A DNA stretch of 64,000 nt from Pseudisothecium myosuroides. Its lineage: Eukaryota; Streptophyta; Bryopsida; Hypnales; Lembophyllaceae. Every line of letters begins with the position of its first letter. The stretch's first letter is position 1. Where the stretch lies: assembly GCA_951799445.1 (NCBI GenBank), contig OX637287.1, positions 32,382,224 to 32,446,223 on the forward strand. The letters run 5' to 3'. This document shows positions 1 to 12,200 of this stretch, piece by piece. The notes under the pieces are model-generated. The model made no database searches. It was not told the origin of the DNA and was given only the letters and a program-made list of their open reading frames with translations. Made by a program: the position numbers and the translations under genes.

Positions 1-666
1 TAGGGTCCTGGGTTGTGGAAGTTTTATAGGACCGAATAGCTTGACAGGCCAGAAGAGATAGAGAGAGGTCTGGCCGTTGTTTTCGGTGTGTTGTTGTTTC
101 CGGTTTTAGATCTAGGACCGGAAAGTAGAAATTAGAGACTGACAGGAGCTTAAGTTAGGAATAGAACTAGACACTTCACAGAATCTCGTGGGTTCGATCT
201 TTAGAGTCATTTTGTTATGCTTTAGAGTGGTTTTTGGGAGTATAATAGGGAATTTACTTACTCTGAGCTGCGACATTATCAAGAAATAACTGTTTCCCAA
301 ATCATAAGAGAATATTGACATGAATATGGTTAGCAACATCGCAAAATAGTGTCTCACGCATTTAGTAACTCACATGCCACCAAAACTCCTATGATTTTCT
401 ACCCTTTTTTTCTTCAATATTGTGAAGAAAAAAAAAACAGTTATTCATAATGAAGGAAAAGGTAAACCTTCAAAACGGAAATAAGGAAAAATAAAGTTAG
501 CCTAACATGGGACCAAAGTGCCTATTTGGTTGACAACTATAAAGCAGTACCACAAACAAACAATTATGAACAACCAGAAGAAGTTGTTGCAAAATTCCAC
601 TAACACTTATGCATCCAAATTTGGAAAACAAAACAAAACAAAATTATGTTTAGAATCAACATACTC
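1..666. other. AT-rich non-coding flank
   Basis: No convincing coding region, RNA gene or repeat boundary was seen. The stretch holds short A and T runs. It probably includes the far side of the piggyBac-like element, whose terminal repeat I could not locate. Confidence 0.4.
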
Positions 667-3131
667 TTAGCGAGTTTGACGATGTCGGCGGCCGCCTTGA
701 CGTGGTCCACCATGAGTTTGTGGTCCATAATGAAATTGTTCGAAGCATCCACGGTTCAAACACAAGTACATCCTATTGTGTGCCCGGCAATAAAATGTAC
801 AATTCCGGTCCCCACAATGAAAGCATGTGCCATGCTTTCGACTCCACGTTGGCAAGGTTAGTGCCTCCGTTCTTCATCTTCAGCAGGTACTACCACGTCA
901 TGGCCCTTCCAATTCAATAATAGTGCGTCACACAAATTTGTTTTGAATTGTAGATGCGTCATAGGAACTTTCCCCCGCCTGTGTAACTGTAGAAGGTCTT
1001 TGTACAAAATAAACATATTGACAACAGTGGTGTCCAAAAGAAATGAAAAGACTCTGTGCCACCACTTATGAGACCTCGTTTGGCAAGTATAAGAGGCCCT
1101 CAGCTGATCCACAACGTCCACGCCTCGCATATGTGTCATGTACTCTAAATGGACTGGAGATGTTGGAACTTTATCTCGGACAGCCCCATTTCTACGAGGT
1201 ACCGTCGGCACTGGAACACAAGGGAATAATATCGGTACAGCGTGAGTAGAAATAAGTAACACGGGGCGTCTGTCCATCCAGAGGACACAGGTCATGGTTC
1301 TACTCTCATGCATCTTCCAAGCTATAGTTCCTCTTGGACTGTGGTTACAATTCTTCACTGTCTTCAATTCCAATGGTAAACCAATGCGATTTGAACGTAT
1401 GGTCCCCATAGCGTATATTTCTTTTTCAGCCAACTCCTTGAACAATCCAACGCTTGTGAAGAAATTGTCAGTAACTAGAACATGTCCCTTGGTGTCCAAA
1501 CCCCTTACCAAATCCATTACCACATTGTGAGCTAAACGAGGTTGTCCATGACGTCGAACCGTTACCTCATTTTCCACCACATTTGAATGTGCTCCACAGT
1601 AAATGTCAAAATTGTAAACAAACTTTGATTTTGAATCTGCGAGACACCAGACCTTTATGCCCCACTTCTGCGGTTTCTTCGGCATGTACTGCCTTGTTGG
1701 ACAGTACGAACCCTTGTAACGGATCATCATTTCATCTACTGTTATGAATTTTCCAAGTTTCCAATTCATTTTGAAACTATCCCTTATGTCCGATACTAAC
1801 CAACGAACCTGCCCCATCTTATCATACCCTAGTAATTCTCTCTCCGTCACATATGTTGCAGGATTTGTGATATGAAGACATCTAGTGATACTTTGAAATC
1901 AAGCTCTGGTAAATGCTTATGAAATCCGGGGACAATGAAAAAAGGAACCTCGTTTCACCCAGTACGTCTTCAGATTGGGTTGCCTCTTCAATCCCATCAA
2001 CATAGATATTGCCATATAAGCCTTCAATTCCGGAACTGTGAAATGGAACCATGCATTTCCTCCCGGTACAATATCATGCTCATCAGCGGTCGTTGCATAT
2101 CGATTGGTTTCGACCACAATTTTGCGTAAAAGTGTATATGGCCAAAATAAAGAGAATAACTGAATAAAGGATGGCATACGTCGGAAATCTACTGTACCTC
2201 CAGGTACATCAACAAATTCCTTAGGAGCTGGGGAATACGTGGTATGACTTTCTAACCAAGTGGACTCCCTATATATATGTTTTAGACTGGTGGGGTCCCC
2301 TGGATCCCCGTCTTGCCCTATTTCAACTTCCTCATTACTCTCTTCATCTTCTGACTGCACATACTCATTTAGGTCACTGGGCATATGAGACTCAAATGAA
2401 TCAGAGTCCTGTTCTACAGAACCAGCAGTAACCTCAGGCAGTTCAAAGTTTCTTTCATCTGCCTGGACTCCATTAATGTCTACAAAGTGGGCTGGACGAG
2501 AGAGTACCTCAGCGGCCTGCAAATTGCTGAGGTGGTGCAAAAAAAGAGCCTCCGATATAACCGTTGGCCTGCCGCTGGCTTCAGCAGCGTCAGTGACGAG
2601 GTCACCCATGTCAATGGAGGGGCCGGCTAGAAAACTGGCAAAGCAGCTTTGTGGCTGCATCGGGTCCGGCAGGCCTTCTAACAGGACGCTGTCTCGGGCG
2701 TTCCTTCCGTTGAAGTCGCCTCCTTCCAATTCAAATGCTGCGCGGCTACATTCTCCTGCTTCGCGCCGCAGAGCTTCCTGCCGCACCGCCGCATCCTCCC
2801 CTGCACGCGACGCTGGTCCGGGCTGTCGCCACCGCCGTTCTCCTCGTCCGCCATCACCATTCAATCGCCGAGAGCATGAGCTGTGCAAAAGCTCAGGTGG
2901 CCACAGGAAGTTTTCAGAATTTCTTGTTTCGTCATCACTATTGTCGGAGTCTGTGTCGTTGAACCGCTCGTCACAGCTGTTGTCTCGACCTGGAACTTGG
3001 TTTTCTTGACTGAGGAAGAAGTCCTCCTCCAGGTTGCCAATAAGCATATCATCATCGTCATTGTCTGATAAATGTTGCTCTTCTGTTCTGTCAACAAGTC
3101 CACCATCTAGCCGGGGGGGAGGGATGATCAT
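667..3131 (-). pseudogene. piggyBac-like transposase pseudogene (DDE_Tnp_1_7 type)
   Basis: The ATG at 3131 opens an open stretch of 404 codons. TAA at 1917-1919 and TGA at 1899-1901 interrupt it, and the same frame then stays open to 858. A frame change near 856 leads into a cysteine-rich tail (855-667). The N-terminal part is strongly acidic, as is usual for the family. The catalytic core carries the three expected aspartates, in TVDEMMIRYKG (codon near 1734-1736), VTDNFFTS and MRGVDVVDQL. The tail has closely spaced Cys/His residues (CFHC, FYC, YLC) like the C-terminal zinc-binding domain of piggyBac transposases, which read TTAA-flanked ends. With two nonsense codons and a frameshift it should not make full-length enzyme. 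Excision by an intron is unlikely, because conserved family sequence continues across both stops in one frame. The in-frame GTG near 1850 is internal, not a start. Confidence 0.88.
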
Positions 3132-4210
3132 ACCACGTATTTGGACTTAGGGTTCTATTGTCAATGACGCCTTTGTTTGCACTTCTTGATTCAGGATGCA
3201 GGAAGTTAGGGCTGCCCACCCTCGATCTACCAGCATCGACAGTATCATCTGGAATGGAGATTTCGTCTTCATCGGAGCTACTCTCAAAACTTGGAGGACG
3301 ATCATTCGGCGGTGCTTGAGCTAGTGCGGCTGCAGCCCGAATCTCCTGCAGTCGCTGACTCCTTCTCGGCGGAACATCATCCGAAGCGAGCTGCGATTAG
3401 CATGAGGACAGAGGTCAGTTTTGAACACGTTATTTATTTTCTTCCTGTTGTCGATGTCATGCAGAGGAGGTAGAATACTGTCGCAAATGAAGGCGTGGCT
3501 GCAGCCCTCATAGCTGTCATTGAAGCGCCCACCGGTCATTGCTTACGTTCCTGCATATGCTTTCTCCTGTGACTCTGTACATTTTTATTTTTGAACTCAT
3601 GTGAAGGCAGGGTTTTAAGTACAAAGGATGAGACCTATGGACGGCAGCATTTCATGAAGAATGGTAGTTTCCAAGAGTCCGACCATGGAGTCGGATGCAA
3701 AGGTTAGTATACTGTCACTTCACATATGCCCAGTATTTTTCTATATATGCAACATGTTTTTGAAATGTATGGCGTCTGAAAAGCTGAAGCAAACAAAATG
3801 AACAAACTAGGGTTTTCAGAATTGTTGGCAGTGACGAATGAAACGACCACATTATCCTTAGTGCATTGAAGGCAGAGGAATCTGATAAATGAACCCTGAA
3901 CGTGAGCTTTTAGCCCATGCTACCTTCTTTTAGTAACTAACTAGAACGTAAGTATGCCAAATACTACATTGTATCTTTTCTTTCCTTCCTAAGACTTAGC
4001 TTACAAGTTCCATGTTTCATTCCGTAACATTAGCACTGACAAGAGCTTTGCAGGTGTAAATGCTGAAGAATATCATTTCTGCAGCATAGGAGCATATGAA
4101 ACAACAGATATGAAACAGCAGAGGATCAGTAAGTACTAACCCATTTTTCCTTGATGAAACGTGGAGTTCTCGGCATTACGTTTGTCCCCCGCTTTCTCAG
4201 ATGTGGAAGC
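3132..4210. other. Intergenic stretch beyond the transposase start
   Basis: A TAA lies in frame just upstream of the transposase ATG, so the coding remnant does not extend here. Short ORFs on both strands (for example 3321-3539 minus) have no recognisable motifs. This stretch may hold the 5' end of the transposon, but I found no clear TTAA-flanked terminal repeat. Confidence 0.35.
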
Positions 4211-4804
4211 TTAATCTGGCCAGACCTCTTCTTTGATGAATTTGAGAATTTTTGGGTGAAATTGTCTTCTGAAGTTCCAGCCTAGCGCATATGCAGCCTG
4301 CCGATAAAAGTGGTGACGAAGAGTAGCAGGCTCTGGATTCTGGAGCCACTTTCGAGTGCCTTTCTTCACTGGCAGAGATTTTAAATGACTGATCTGTAGT
4401 AGTGCTGCAATTCTAGATGCTTGAACAAGTGAAGCACTCTCTCTTTCTAGCAGTAGTTTGTGCAGCTTTTCTCCAAGAGACTCTTCTAATGCAATTTCTG
4501 TCTCTTCTTTCAGTGGACCATCACTTCCTTGCAGGCAGCTCAGAGAGAAGTCGGCACTACTCTCACAACACTCACTGGGCAGCTCTTTAGGGATACGGAA
4601 GTCACTGGGATGTGACGCATCGACCTCAGCTGCATTGTGATGCACCGCATCACCCTCAACTACTACAGAGTTCAGTGCGATGGTACATGTACGCTCCAAG
4701 GGCAAGACCTCCGAAGGATTCATCTGTAATGCAAAACCGTATGTTTTTCCTCTCAAACGATTGTGTGTGTTTCTGGGATACTGTTGCAGGGTTGTGAAGT
4801 TCAT
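4211..4804 (-). CDS. Unrecognised 197-codon ORF or terminal exon
   Basis: An ATG-initiated ORF with balanced composition, unlike the AT-rich random ORFs around it. The first half is acidic and Ser/Glu-rich. The C-terminal third is basic and aromatic, with KKGTRKWLQNPEPATLR, then ALGWNFRRQFHPKILKF, ending in KEEVWPD. This looks like a small folded or nucleic-acid-binding domain, but I do not recognise a family. A good splice acceptor (pyrimidine-rich, ending TTACAG) falls just before codon ATG-AAT-CCT near 4722. The real feature could therefore be the last exon (4211 to about 4722) of a gene whose upstream exons I could not find. It lies about 1 kb from the transposase remnant on the same strand, and a second transposon-encoded ORF is possible. 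No function is proposed. Confidence 0.45.
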   Translation of the reverse strand: MNFTTLQQYPRNTHNRLRGKTYGFALQMNPSEVLPLERTCTIALNSVVVEGDAVHHNAAEVDASHPSDFRIPKELPSECCESSADFSLSCLQGSDGPLKEETEIALEESLGEKLHKLLLERESASLVQASRIAALLQISHLKSLPVKKGTRKWLQNPEPATLRHHFYRQAAYALGWNFRRQFHPKILKFIKEEVWPD

Positions 4805-5719
4805 GGGTTATAGGGTTTCAGAGTAGTGGAAAGGCTGCAATTAATTCAGCAGAATTGACGGCTCAATTTAGACTAGCTACTTGCAAAGAGGAAGCTAGCT
4901 TCTGCACTCTAGTGACGGTTATAGTAGTACAAACTTCGAGCTGTGTTTATGGAAGATGTGTATTCAATAGTAGTGACGGCTTCTCAGAGTATGTAAACTT
5001 TACATTGGACATTTTGATATTGAAAGGAAATAAGCTACTAGTGCATTTCAATATTCATTTGCATAGGCAACGTACTAAAATGTTGACAGTGAACCGCAAC
5101 TAACTAATGCAAAATAAAAGAAGGCACTTTGCAGTCAAGAGATTGACCTTGTGATCTTTCATTTCTGTGGTCTTGGCCTTACATTTACTTTTTTGTTTTT
5201 GTCGACATAATTTGAAAAATTGCATTTTTCCATAATTTATCATATTTTGGCAGTTATTCAGTTGCTGTCTTGTGGCTCAATAGCTCTCCATGCCCAATTG
5301 CTGGCCTTGGTAGTGAAAAGTATGACACATTCAATTCCTGGCGTAGCCAACGAAAAGTATGCCAGACGGTTGCTGAAACTCTCATATCGCTTGTCAGGAA
5401 GTACCCCTGGTCAAACCCAGTCTACCACGCTTATTCTCACCTACCCTGTCACCTGCCCTCAAGTTCGGGGCTTCTTTTTGAATTTTTAACTGCAGTGTTA
5501 GCATTCCTGCCCACACTGCCCAGTTACGAAAAATAGTAACATTTCACACTATAACTTTTCACTCCTTTACTCGAATGTTGTAAAATTTTGCTCACATGGA
5601 AGATATTCCTCGTCCCCAAGTTGTATTAAAGTTTCAGCCTGGAATTTGCTAATCTCCACTCACACGAACTTGCCCAAAATAGCTATGTTGCCAAATTCAG
5701 CAGGCTGGTCCTTTAGGGG
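4805..5719. other. Intergenic stretch ending in a piggyBac-type terminus
   Basis: Two overlapping plus-strand ORFs at 5220-5536 look like chance. The last bases (5706-5719) read GGTCCTTTAGGGG followed by TTAA at 5720-5723. This matches the right ends of the TTAA-flanked MITEs elsewhere in the window. I could not find the matching left end, so this may be a truncated or diverged copy. Confidence 0.4.
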
Positions 5720-5739
5720 TTAAACTGAAATTAGAATTG

Positions 5740-7560
5740 TTGCTGTTAGAAGTTAGCTTTTAGATTAGAATTTTAGGATTTAAGTTAGAATTTAGAACTT
5801 GATAGGTAATTTTTAGAGCGTTCCAAACCCAAATCACACTTAAGAAATAGCCACAAAACAAAGAAGTTACTAACAAATTAAACTTAACCATAAAGTGGAT
5901 GAAAGTTCAGGTTTTCCTCCAAAGGAATCTTTAAGGAATATTTTAAGGTGGAATCAAACAAAGAATCTATAAAGATTCCAAAATTCCCTTTTTCCTTTTA
6001 AAAATACTTTATTTTTGAAGGATAAAAGTTTGGATGAAGTTTGGGGCTAAATTTGGATGAAAAACATCTAAATAGGTCAAAATTCCAAATAATCTTAATA
6101 ATCCAGAACTTAATTGAACTAATAATCTAACCCTAGAATTTAGAATTATTTTGACTTGATTTGCTATTTTAGATTAGTGGATGAAGTTTTAGCCAATAAA
6201 GGGCCGAACTTCGACCGTGGTAACTTTTGCTAGGAATCTCGGAATCTAACTTTCTTTACCATTTTGGGAAAGAAAAATTATATTCTAAAAAGGTGCCTAG
6301 ATACAATTTTAGTTAGATTAGATATTGCTTTCTTTATCCCATTTTACTTAACCATAACCTTTTTAACTAATTAACAAATAGTTTTTCTTAGAATTAGTGA
6401 ATTTTTACAGGATTATCAGTCACAAAAAGTGTCCATTGCTTGGAAGGCGACCATTTAATTAGGAATCACCCGATTAGGAGTAAATCTCCAACAAACTAGC
6501 CGCTAAAGCCCGTGTGTAACTTTCTGACTCAAGGGTGGAATTAGAAACACTCACATAAGCGCAATCCACTGTGCTTTCTAAGCAATGGATCTTGCTAGTG
6601 TTTCCTAAGTTTGTAGATGGGCAAAAGAAATGCCTAGAGATGCGAGTGATGCGACGACCAAGCTAACTATCACTTATCAATGATCACGGTGATTTGAAGG
6701 GTAAAAATTTACTGTCCTAACTATCTATCCTAGGTCAAGGGTAGTTGGTGCCATTTCTAACTACTTTAACTTATTGAAGTTGGATCCCCTATGTTCCTTC
6801 CATGAACCCCTAAGACTACCCTCTGACTACCCTCTGTTCTACTTCTAAATTAAACTTCAAGTTTTATCTTCTAAATTAATTCTAAGATTTAATTCTTAAG
6901 GTTAATTTTAAGTTTCTACTTCTAAAAACTAACTTCTAAAAATTAACTCTAGGTTCTACTTCTAAATTAAATCTATGTTTTTACTTCCGAAATTAACTCC
7001 TAATTTTAACTCCTAATTTTAATTCTAAATTTTACCTGCTAAAATTAACTAAAAAATCTAACTTCTAACTTCTAACTTTGATTCTACTTTTCAAATTAAC
7101 TCTAAATTTTAACTTCTAATTCTAACTCTAATTTTAACTTTAAAGTTTAACTTTTAAAATTAAACTTCTAAATTAACTCTAAATTTCTACTGCCTAAAAT
7201 TAATTCTAAAGTCTAACTCCTACCTTTAGCTATGAATTTTAACTTCTACAATTAACTCTAGATTTTAACTCCTAATTTTAACTCTAAATTCTGCTTTCTA
7301 TAATTAATACTAGATTTTGACTCTTAACTCTAAATCTATATATTATACTTTCTAAAATTAACTCTAGATTTTAACTCCTATACTAACTCTAAATTTTAAA
7401 CTCTAAATTTAACTCTAGAATTTAACTTTGAGATTTAACTTCTAAAATTAATTCTACATTTCTACCTTCTAAAATTAACTTCTAAAGTTTAACTCCTGGA
7501 TTTAATTCCAAATTTTAACTTCTTAAATTGACACTAAATTTTAACTCCTAAATTCCGTCC
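5740..7560. repeat. Degenerate short-unit repeat tract (TCTAAA / TTAACT rich)
   Basis: From about 6840 to 7560 the plus strand is built from variants of a roughly 12-20-base phrase such as TCTAAATTTTAACT. Upstream, at about 5750-5815, the same phrase appears in the opposite orientation (AGAATTTAGAAC type). There is no coding potential. It resembles an old simple-sequence or satellite-like expansion, possibly in the non-coding part of a large retroelement. No long terminal repeat pair was identified. Confidence 0.55.
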
Positions 7561-8459
7561 GTTGTTCCTTTTGGATGATGTGGGCTAACCTTCATCCGTC
7601 CTACCTATTATTGCTCAACTTAACTTAACGTGGTCAAATAAAAGCCAAATCTTGAGTGTAATATGTTTTCGGAAACCCCTCTTCTCAATCTATAAATTTT
7701 TGAATCTAAACTTCCACCTCTCACTAATCCTTGCTTGCTAACGTGGATTAAAGGCCAACTAAGGAAATCAAAGCTAATTAGGGGAAAAACACCAAGGGTT
7801 AGTTTAATGACTTACTACAACATTGCTAGCGTTAAGAGATGACTTTGTTCACGTTTGCGTACGCATCCTCGTGTTCCATTGTGGTCCTTTGTTTGTTTAT
7901 TTTTTCAAAGCTCACCGCTTAATTTTAGAAAATATTACACCCTTGTAATCTAATTTCCTTACTTTCCTTCTTCCTCCCTTTTCTTTCTCCCCACCTCTTC
8001 TACACTAGCATTATTCCACCAAATGTATTGATGGTGGTCTTACCGAGGGTCTTACAACTATAGATTCAAACTTCAAGAAACTTAACGGTGCCCCTTCCCT
8101 TCTTACACATTTCTCCTTTGTGTCATCCTAATCTTCCTCCTAACAGTCACAAAGAATTCTCTATATCTCCTTTCTAAATCTACCTAATCTTATGGCTAAG
8201 GCACTATTTATCATTTCTCTCCTCTTTGTCTTCTACTTTATCTCCTTCTTTTCTAATCCCCCTCCATTGCTTGTTGTTTCCGTTTTGTTGGTGAGAGAGT
8301 TAGGATTCGAGAGTTTTGTGTAGGTGTGGCGCAAGGTGTTATTTTTTTCCTCCCCCTTCTTTTTTCTTTCCTAAACCTATATCCCCCTACTCTAATGTTT
8401 AGTCCCTAGTCTAAGTGGGTCCCTAATCCCACTATTTTAGGAAAAAAACAAAGACTAAG
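7561..8459. other. Non-coding AT-rich and pyrimidine-rich spacer
   Basis: There is a C/T-rich tract around 7950-8400 on the plus strand. No ORF, RNA gene or repeat boundary could be supported. Confidence 0.4.
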
Positions 8460-8497
8460 ACAAAAAAAAACCCTGGTCCCCACCTCGATTGCTTGGA

Positions 8498-8650
8498 TTT
8501 CAAACCCCATTACTAGACTCCAACCCCGTTGCTAGAATCCCAAACCTTGTTATTTAAATCCCAAACCCCGTTGCTTGGATCCCAAACCCCGTTGCTAAAC
8601 CCCAAACCTTGTTGACTGGACTCCAAACTCGTTGCTAAACCCCAACACCG
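8498..8650 (+). repeat. Tandem repeat with unit about CCCAAACCCCGTTGCTNGGAT
   Basis: Roughly six or seven imperfect copies of a 20-28-base unit, centred on AAACCCCGTTGCT, run head to tail. The copies vary in length and sequence. It lies inside the repeat-rich 5.7-9.3 kb block. Confidence 0.65.
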
Positions 8651-8954
8651 CTAGCCAGTTGGCTCAGTTGGCTGGGGGTTGGTTTTTTTATCTGTTTTTT
8701 TTGTTTTAAAACAAAACTGATTTTTGATGGTTGGGGGCTGATCTAGTATGGCTGGATGGTTGGATGATGGTGGAACTCACTAAAAATTTACTTTGGAGGA
8801 ATCTGGACTTGCAAAAAACTCACTTGGATAGGGTGCTGGACTTGCTAAAAATCACTTCATAGGTCGTGCCTTCCCCTATTAACCCACTAATAATCTTGAA
8901 AGCTAAACTTTGGATTTTCCCAAGTAGATCTTAGGAACTATACTTTAGAACTGA

Positions 8955-9225
8955 GTACCCTAGAGGTTCAAAGCTTCGCCACCAAGTTAGTTTTAACACC
9001 AACTTTAGGACTTTGTGGCACTTCAGAGGTCCGTAGCTCCGCCGTCCAGAACTTTTTAACATACACTATAGGACTTAGATCTAGTCACGGGTTCAAAGCT
9101 TCACCGTCCCAAAGGGGGGTTCATACAACAAGGAAAACTTTAGATGAAGGTGAAAACACACTTAAAGAAAACACATAAAGGAGGTTCAAAACTTCGCCAT
9201 CCCAGAGGGGGGCCCACTCAACAAG
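8955..9225 (+). repeat. Degenerate direct repeat, unit about 80-110 bases
   Basis: The phrase GAGGTTCAAAGCTTCGCC recurs with changes around 8965, 9025 (as GAGGTCCGTAGCTCCGCC), 9090 and 9183. Two of these are followed by a CCC-A-GGGGGG tail. It is non-coding and could be internal sequence of an old retroelement. Confidence 0.5.
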
Positions 9226-12200
9226 GGAGACTTGAGAAGAAAGGTTAGTTCCTAAAGAGATAAAAATAAGGGGTACAAAACACAGTACAACTTCCCTCTA
9301 GATAGTACAAGCTTAATACACACAAGTTAGTATGAACGTAGTAATACCAAATTTACAGGCTAAAGGCCTCCCAAAGCGGCATCGCCAAGGTACGGTGTGG
9401 GGTGACTCTAAGATTAGTACAAGACACCAAGACGACGTCCAAGACACACAAGTTATTTCACAAGGACCCCCAACTACTTTCAACGTGAAAGTTAGAACAT
9501 TAAGTACACAAAAGACTCAAAGTACACACGTAACCACAATAGGACACTCCAAAAGACCTTCAAAGCTTAGATTTGAACAACATTGGAGCCAAAAGTGCTC
9601 CGAAAACACCATAGAGGTTTTTGGCTTAAAACACCAAAATATCCAATATAACTTGGATCCACGGACCCAAAACAAGTTTAGAGGTGATTTTAGAGAGGAA
9701 AATGAAGCCCTTATATAGGTTTCCAAGGGCCCACTTCCCCCCCTAAATTCCTACTAGTAACCTTTTTGATTTGGATTTTCATCCTAATCCCTAAATTTTA
9801 ACTATCTACCATCTATGTTGGACCAAAATCTTAACTTTTGGAGATCAACTCCAAATGTCAAACGGATTGCATTGTTGGCTGCAGATTGCCGTATTTTATT
9901 GACTTCAGTTTATCGTCGTATGCCCCTAGAATGCTAGTCAACGTTGCATGGATCCCACCACGTGATTAATTCTCGAGGAATTTGGCTAGTTTGGATACTT
10001 GCCGCTATCAAAATGTCGCAAAATTTATTGGAGCACATTATTAGTATAAAAAAACTAATCTAATTTTTAACGAGATTTTACCGCAACCTAGATAATTTTC
10101 AAGAAATTCCCGTTGGAGGTTAGAACGGTTGACCGTCCAAAAGAGGTTCTTTTGCAAGTCGGAAGATGCTGGGAATTTTCATGGGACCTATCAATTAATC
10201 CCACAAAAGATGTGTAGGTGCGTTCCCATACCTGGCACAATTGGTCAGTGGAGATCCAAATTGGCCATCTCCTTGAATTGTCAATGGCATGAGAATCTTT
10301 TGCAAATAAAGGAATCTTGTCAAATCGATTTCATCGTTGACTTTCTGCATAGGTTTTGCCCTAGAACACCATTCTTGGGCGGTAGATTCCTCCACAAGCC
10401 CGTCTTAAGTTAGTGGCTCATGCATGCTAATAATCAGTTTTTTTTTTAAATTCATTGATCTAATGGGGAATTCAAAACCTAACTTTAAGACCCAACCTAG
10501 TGGGCTTGTTGTGGATCCCTTGGACCGACTCATTCATGAATTGCCACATTCATGGTGGGAATTAGCCTTTTTGTAGATATGTGACTCAAATCTAACAAAT
10601 CCTGCTATCTTATGGTTTCTACTCTATTTCCAGGCGAGGTTTGGAGGAGTTCTATATATAAAATCAAATACTATAATGGGTATGACACCACTCTATTTTG
10701 GTTCTATACTCTTTTTATAGCTTTTTGTATACTTTTATCAACTTTAATTTGCGAAACTAAAAAAAAAGAAATCTACGAGTCCCAAGTGACAAATTAGGAG
10801 CTGACAACATGCATACAATATTTTTTATAAAGTATATATTTGTATAGAAGTCATATAAATCATACATAAAATTGAATATTTGTAAAAAAATTGTAAAAAT
10901 TATGCATAAAAATATATATTCATATACAAGTCATATTGTATACAAACTATATAAAAAAACCTTGTATGTGTATCCAACACTCAAATGAATGTCGCAATTT
11001 CTTCAATATTCAAATTAAAAGTGTGGCAAACTGATAGCTCATCATAAAGTTAGCACAAACTTCTATACGAACTCCAAATTTCAGAGCCAAATCTCTTATT
11101 GACCAACTTTTATTGTCGTTTGAAATTCACCCTTTCAAATTATTGGCTACCTCAACCCCCAGCCACCTCCTTACTTCCAAGTCTATAATTTTTACTTCCT
11201 AAATCCAAACTAAGAGTTCAATAGCTTTCTAAAAAGCAAACAACTTGATATATACTCAAACAAAATTTTAGAAGAAGATACCTTCTAAAACAACTTCTAA
11301 AAGCAATCAAATTCTTTGCCCTTTTGATTAGAGGCAGTTGACCTTTTTTCATCCCAACAAAAATAATTCATACATAGAAATTCCAAACAAAAAGTTTTAT
11401 AAGTCTATAGGAAGCTAACAACATAATATATATCTACATCAAATCTCAAAACTAGATTATTTCTAACCAAACTCTTATAAGCATTCAAAAATCTTACTCT
11501 TGAACTCTATAGTAGTTGATCCTCTTTCACCCCATCAAGCATAATGTTCTCATACAAATTCCAAGTAAAGCAAGTCATAACTCTCTAGAATCACAATAGA
11601 AAAAAAAAAACATTCTTTTAGATTTTCATTACAAAATTTTTAAAACATAACTCGCTATGGGTCTTCAAAGACTCGACAACTTTTCTTAAAAAACTATGTC
11701 ATGAAGAAAGAGGAAGGCCACCTCTTAATCCCCTTACCTCATCCACCTGAGCAAATGGACTTCAGTCCGTTCCATGCTACATGGACCAAGTTTCATCCAT
11801 TGGCCATCCATTTTTCTTCTATAACTCTATCTTGATCTCTTAGATGGAATTACAATCCTTCATAATCCAAAAGAATTTAAGGTAAAACAAGTTATACCTT
11901 TAATTTCAACAAATTAAGTAAGCTTAAATAAAATATGAAACTATCTCAAAAGAAGAAAAAAAAAGAACCCTACAACCAACAAATAGAGGTGATAAAAGTC
12001 TCGTGAAGCAAAATTAGTTTCAAAATTCTTGACTTGGTTGGCTTGTTAAGTTTATTCTGCCCCTTTCGATATAGGTTCAAGCCCCACTAGACTCATCATG
12101 CGAGCAGCACAAGTGGCTTGTAATTTTATTTGATAATTGAAAACAAAATAATTCAAGAAAATTATATAGCCAACTACCTATCTCCCTAACCTGTGACAAG

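Noticed and set aside
8645..8680. tRNA A-box-like phrase TGGCTCAGTTGG
   Set aside because: No matching B box or cloverleaf follows. It lies in a simple repeat region.
12030..12110. tRNA or tRNA-derived SINE (GGTTCAAGCCCC box-B-like phrase)
   Set aside because: No acceptor stem or anticodon arm could be formed and no poly-A or TTTT tail was in place.
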